DNA of 22,776 bases from a virus. Of the stretch, positions 21,050 to 22,776 are shown piece after piece (within the stretch, counting starts at the first letter, position 1; every line of letters starts with the position of its first letter). Position numbers and translations under genes: made by a program. The stretch lies in IMG/VR virus record IMGVR_UViG_3300035698_010122, positions 1 through 22,776 of that record; one strand, given 5' to 3'. Under the pieces are notes generated by a model. The model did not search any database. It was not told where the DNA came from and worked only from the letters and a program-made list of their open reading frames with translations.

Positions 21050-21568
21050 ATGAACAACAATAAAACAGAATACTCAATACTTGTAACACGTTTCAATAGC
21101 TCAATTGGGACTGATTCAATAAAGGCTAGTATTATTACCCTAGAGAATGGCAAGCCGCGAAATATATCATATATGGATTACGACGCGGCCGACAATCAAC
21201 ATTATTCTTGTCTTTCCTTAGGTGCCTTTGCTGGTGACTATTCAGATAATACTTTAGTCATCAGCGATGTCGAATATGACTCAATATTGTCTGTTGATCT
21301 AAACAAAGCCAATAAGATGCTTAAAACATTAAAAGCGATCACTCGTAAACTTGACAAGATTGAAGCTTTAAATGGTTACACGAAAGATTACGCAATGTCG
21401 GTGACTCGTTTTGCTCAATCTATAAACGCAAAATACATTGTAACAGTTAGGGAGCAAAGCCGATCAAGTCATTATGACAGTTCAGAATATAACCTTGATA
21501 ACTATGAGACAGGGCGATACCAGATAAACAAATTGATTGATTCTATGCTCGAATCAAAAGCGGCATAA
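21050..21568 (+). CDS. 172-residue protein of unknown function (early-side)
   Basis: This 172-residue protein is polar and alpha/beta by eye. The first 75 residues are beta-prone (YSILVTRFNSSI, ASIITLENGKP), with SLGAFAGDYSDNTLVIS in the middle and a helix NKANKMLKTLKAITRKLDKIEA near 84-106. The end is acidic and Tyr/Asn-rich. A strong ribosome site (AAAGGAG, 7 bases) and its own promoter make it clearly a gene. It is the first of five plus-strand small genes divergent from the late operon, typical of early or accessory phage genes. I recognise no family; an anti-host or regulatory role is only a guess from position. Confidence 0.85.
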   Translation: MNNNKTEYSILVTRFNSSIGTDSIKASIITLENGKPRNISYMDYDAADNQHYSCLSLGAFAGDYSDNTLVISDVEYDSILSVDLNKANKMLKTLKAITRKLDKIEALNGYTKDYAMSVTRFAQSINAKYIVTVREQSRSSHYDSSEYNLDNYETGRYQINKLIDSMLESKAA

Positions 21569-21598
21569 ATAAATTAACTACTTAGGAGAATATAAACC

Positions 21599-22186
21599 AT
21601 GCAAACACAACAAATCACAACATACTCATTTAACGAGTTACCAGACAGAATGAAAGATACCGTTATATCTAATATGCGCGATATTAATACCGATTATGAT
21701 TGGTACGAATACGACGATTTTAAATCAATTTGTTCAATACTTGGTGTTGATGTCGATAATATCTACTTTTCAGGCTTTTCTAGTCAAGGTGATGGCGCTT
21801 GCTTTGAAGGCTCTTATTCTTACAAGTCCGGCTTGCTTAAAGAAATTAAAGAATACGCACCAAAAGATAAGGAATTGCACCGTATAGCCAAAGAATTACA
21901 GCTTATTAAATATCGCGGTGTATCTGCGTCTATTAAGCATAGCGGCCAATATTACCATGAAATGTGTGCCAATATATCAGTATATCAAGAGGAGGATGAT
22001 GGATATTCTGACGATGATGCGCCGATTGAAATTGCCGACGACATAGCCGAATTAATGCGCGATTTGATGCGCTGGTTGTATAAATCACTTAATGATCAAT
22101 ATGACTATTTAACTTCAGAAGAGGTCGTTATAGAAGCGATTGAAGCTAATGACTACCAATTCACTGATAATGGCGACATATTCTAA
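21599..22186 (+). CDS. Conserved phage protein with SGFSSQGDGACFEG motif
   Basis: This 195-residue acidic protein contains YFSGFSSQGDGACFEGSY (residues 56-73), a motif recurring in many uncharacterised phage and plasmid proteins of similar length. Residues 1-35 are the usual lead: a helix FNELPDRMKDTVISNMR, then an acidic Trp/Tyr patch. The centre has GVSASIKHSGQYYHEMCANISV and the C-terminal part is helical (IADDIAELMRDLMRWLYKSLNDQYDYLTSEE), which also follows that family. Net charge is strongly negative (EEDDGYSDDDAP at 131-142), as in DNA-mimic or anti-defence proteins, but function is not known. The start has AGGAG nine bases upstream; it lies 30 bases after the previous gene. Confidence 0.85.
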   Translation: MQTQQITTYSFNELPDRMKDTVISNMRDINTDYDWYEYDDFKSICSILGVDVDNIYFSGFSSQGDGACFEGSYSYKSGLLKEIKEYAPKDKELHRIAKELQLIKYRGVSASIKHSGQYYHEMCANISVYQEEDDGYSDDDAPIEIADDIAELMRDLMRWLYKSLNDQYDYLTSEEVVIEAIEANDYQFTDNGDIF

Positions 22187-22226
22187 AAAGCTACTATTTA
22201 ACTATTACTTAACAAGGGGATTTATT

Positions 22227-22412
22227 GTGTACTCCGAAATTACAAAAGCAGTATTTGACAAATTAGTAGCCTTAAATCATAAGCCTGAAAAGGTTGAGGA
22301 TTTAGAGCTTGCACGTAAATTTCACTATAACAGCCTAGGGGTTCGATTACTTCAGATTGATAATTTTATATCTAGTGTAAGCCAATACTACATACAAGAT
22401 ATAAACGCATAA
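22227..22412 (+). CDS. 61-residue unknown protein, GTG start
   Basis: The frame is open from further upstream, but the first good start is GTG at 22227 with AAGGGGA six bases before; the ATGs upstream lie inside the previous gene and lack such a site. The product (VYSEITKAVFDKLVALN...) is alpha-helical with a Tyr-rich end. Sits in a tight run of small genes (40 bases after the previous, 9 before the next). No family recognised. Confidence 0.6.
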   Translation: MYSEITKAVFDKLVALNHKPEKVEDLELARKFHYNSLGVRLLQIDNFISSVSQYYIQDINA

Positions 22413-22421
22413 GGGGGATTT

Positions 22422-22589
22422 ATGAAAAACTTAATATTGCCAATTATCGCAAAGAATCACACGAAACTTGATCCTGATTATGCCGATCTGCTTTTGAAGG
22501 TTGGCGCGATCAAGGTTGCATCCATTACCGGCGCAAATGTCTTTTTTATTAGCCAGTACAACACACATTTTTTCACTAAAGCAGCATAA
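22422..22589 (+). CDS. 55-residue unknown protein
   Basis: The frame runs from ATG (22422) to TAA (22589), with AAGGGGG five bases upstream. The 55 residues begin MKNLILPIIAKNH and have a short hydrophobic second half (VASITGANVFFIS) ending THFFTKAA. It is too weak for a sure membrane segment. It lies nine bases after the previous gene and 18 before the next. Unknown function. Confidence 0.6.
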   Translation: MKNLILPIIAKNHTKLDPDYADLLLKVGAIKVASITGANVFFISQYNTHFFTKAA

Positions 22590-22607
22590 CAAGAGGATAA
22601 AAACAGC

Positions 22608-22775
22608 ATGAAACATAAAAATATGCGAATACCTGACGACCTGGATCAATTTATCCAGTCGAAAGCAGATAAAGCCGCGCTTGTATCTGGTAAAAATGCA
22701 AAATGGACTAAAGGATTAACATCATTTCTTTATAGTCTGTCTGAAGTTAAACGATTTATTAAAAAGGTGAAATAA
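22608..22775 (+). CDS. 55-residue basic protein, ribbon-helix-helix-like
   Basis: The frame from ATG (22608) to TAA (22775) has AGAGGA eight bases upstream. The sequence MKHKNMRIPDDLDQFIQSKA begins with a short strand-like segment and the I-P-D-D-L-D turn seen at the start of ribbon-helix-helix DNA-binding proteins, followed by two helices (one around SKADKAALVSG, the next TSFLYSLSEVKRFIKK) and a very basic end. A DNA-binding repressor or antitoxin is possible. It stops one base before the window edge. Family call is tentative. Confidence 0.6.
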   Translation: MKHKNMRIPDDLDQFIQSKADKAALVSGKNAKWTKGLTSFLYSLSEVKRFIKKVK

Positions 22776-22776
22776 C

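Noticed and set aside
22140-22226. Longer start for the 22227 gene (90-residue form)
   Set aside because: The extension lies within the previous gene and has no ribosome site, while GTG at 22227 has AAGGGGA at good spacing.
22431-22649. Minus-strand frame of 72 codons at the right end
   Set aside because: It runs antisense to two small plus genes that have good ribosome sites and tight spacing.
19723-22776. CRISPR array, tRNA or insertion sequence
   Set aside because: I looked for regular spaced repeats, cloverleaf arms and terminal inverted repeats with a transposase and saw none in the window.

Overview
The window is a contiguous piece of a tailed double-stranded DNA phage genome, or a prophage, with podovirus-type (short-tailed) virion genes. 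The order large terminase, portal, scaffold, N4 gp56-type major capsid protein, adaptor, nozzle, GNAT-like protein, S74 protein, ejection proteins and tail fibre is that of short-tailed phages infecting Gram-negative bacteria. Sigma-70-like promoters, purine-rich Shine-Dalgarno sites, Sec-type signal peptides and LPS-type sugar-transfer genes also fit a proteobacterial, probably gammaproteobacterial host. The host cannot be named from this sequence. No integrase, repressor/lysogeny block, DNA polymerase or lysis gene is identifiable here, so the lifestyle is undecided.

Layout. Positions 1-19881 form one long minus-strand (late) operon, read from right to left. It opens with a small helix-turn-helix gene (19723-19881) behind two overlapping promoter-like sequences. 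Two small unknown genes follow. Then comes a six-gene sugar/methyl-transfer cassette (15154-19320): a TPR-type GT9-like protein, a GT29-like protein, a DSD-motif glycosyltransferase, a second GT9-like protein, an FkbM methyltransferase and a GT8-like glycosyltransferase. The packaging and head genes (terL, portal, small protein, scaffold, major capsid) follow, with a textbook intrinsic terminator right after the capsid gene. Next are the adaptor, nozzle, GNAT-like, S74 and ejection-protein genes and a tail-collar fibre. The window ends in two genes for proteins with clear signal peptides; the last is cut by the left edge. Nearly every junction is a 4-base or short overlap (ATGA, GTGA, TAATG), so translation is probably coupled along the operon.

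Positions 19882-20542 hold no credible gene. They contain a GC-rich island with a GAAA-tetraloop hairpin, a perfect inverted repeat and scattered TGTTTAACA/GTTAAACA motifs. This could be a packaging, replication or control region. A lone minus-strand gene (20543-20884) follows, then a divergent promoter region with 13-bp direct repeats. Five small plus-strand genes (21050-22775) look like early or accessory phage genes of unknown function.

The most unusual parts are the glycosylation cassette built into the virion operon, and the 5' end of its second GT9-like gene. There the conserved GYGD segment can only be reached by a -1 frameshift at a U UUA AAA heptamer next to the stop codon of the preceding gene, or by initiation at an AUA codon.
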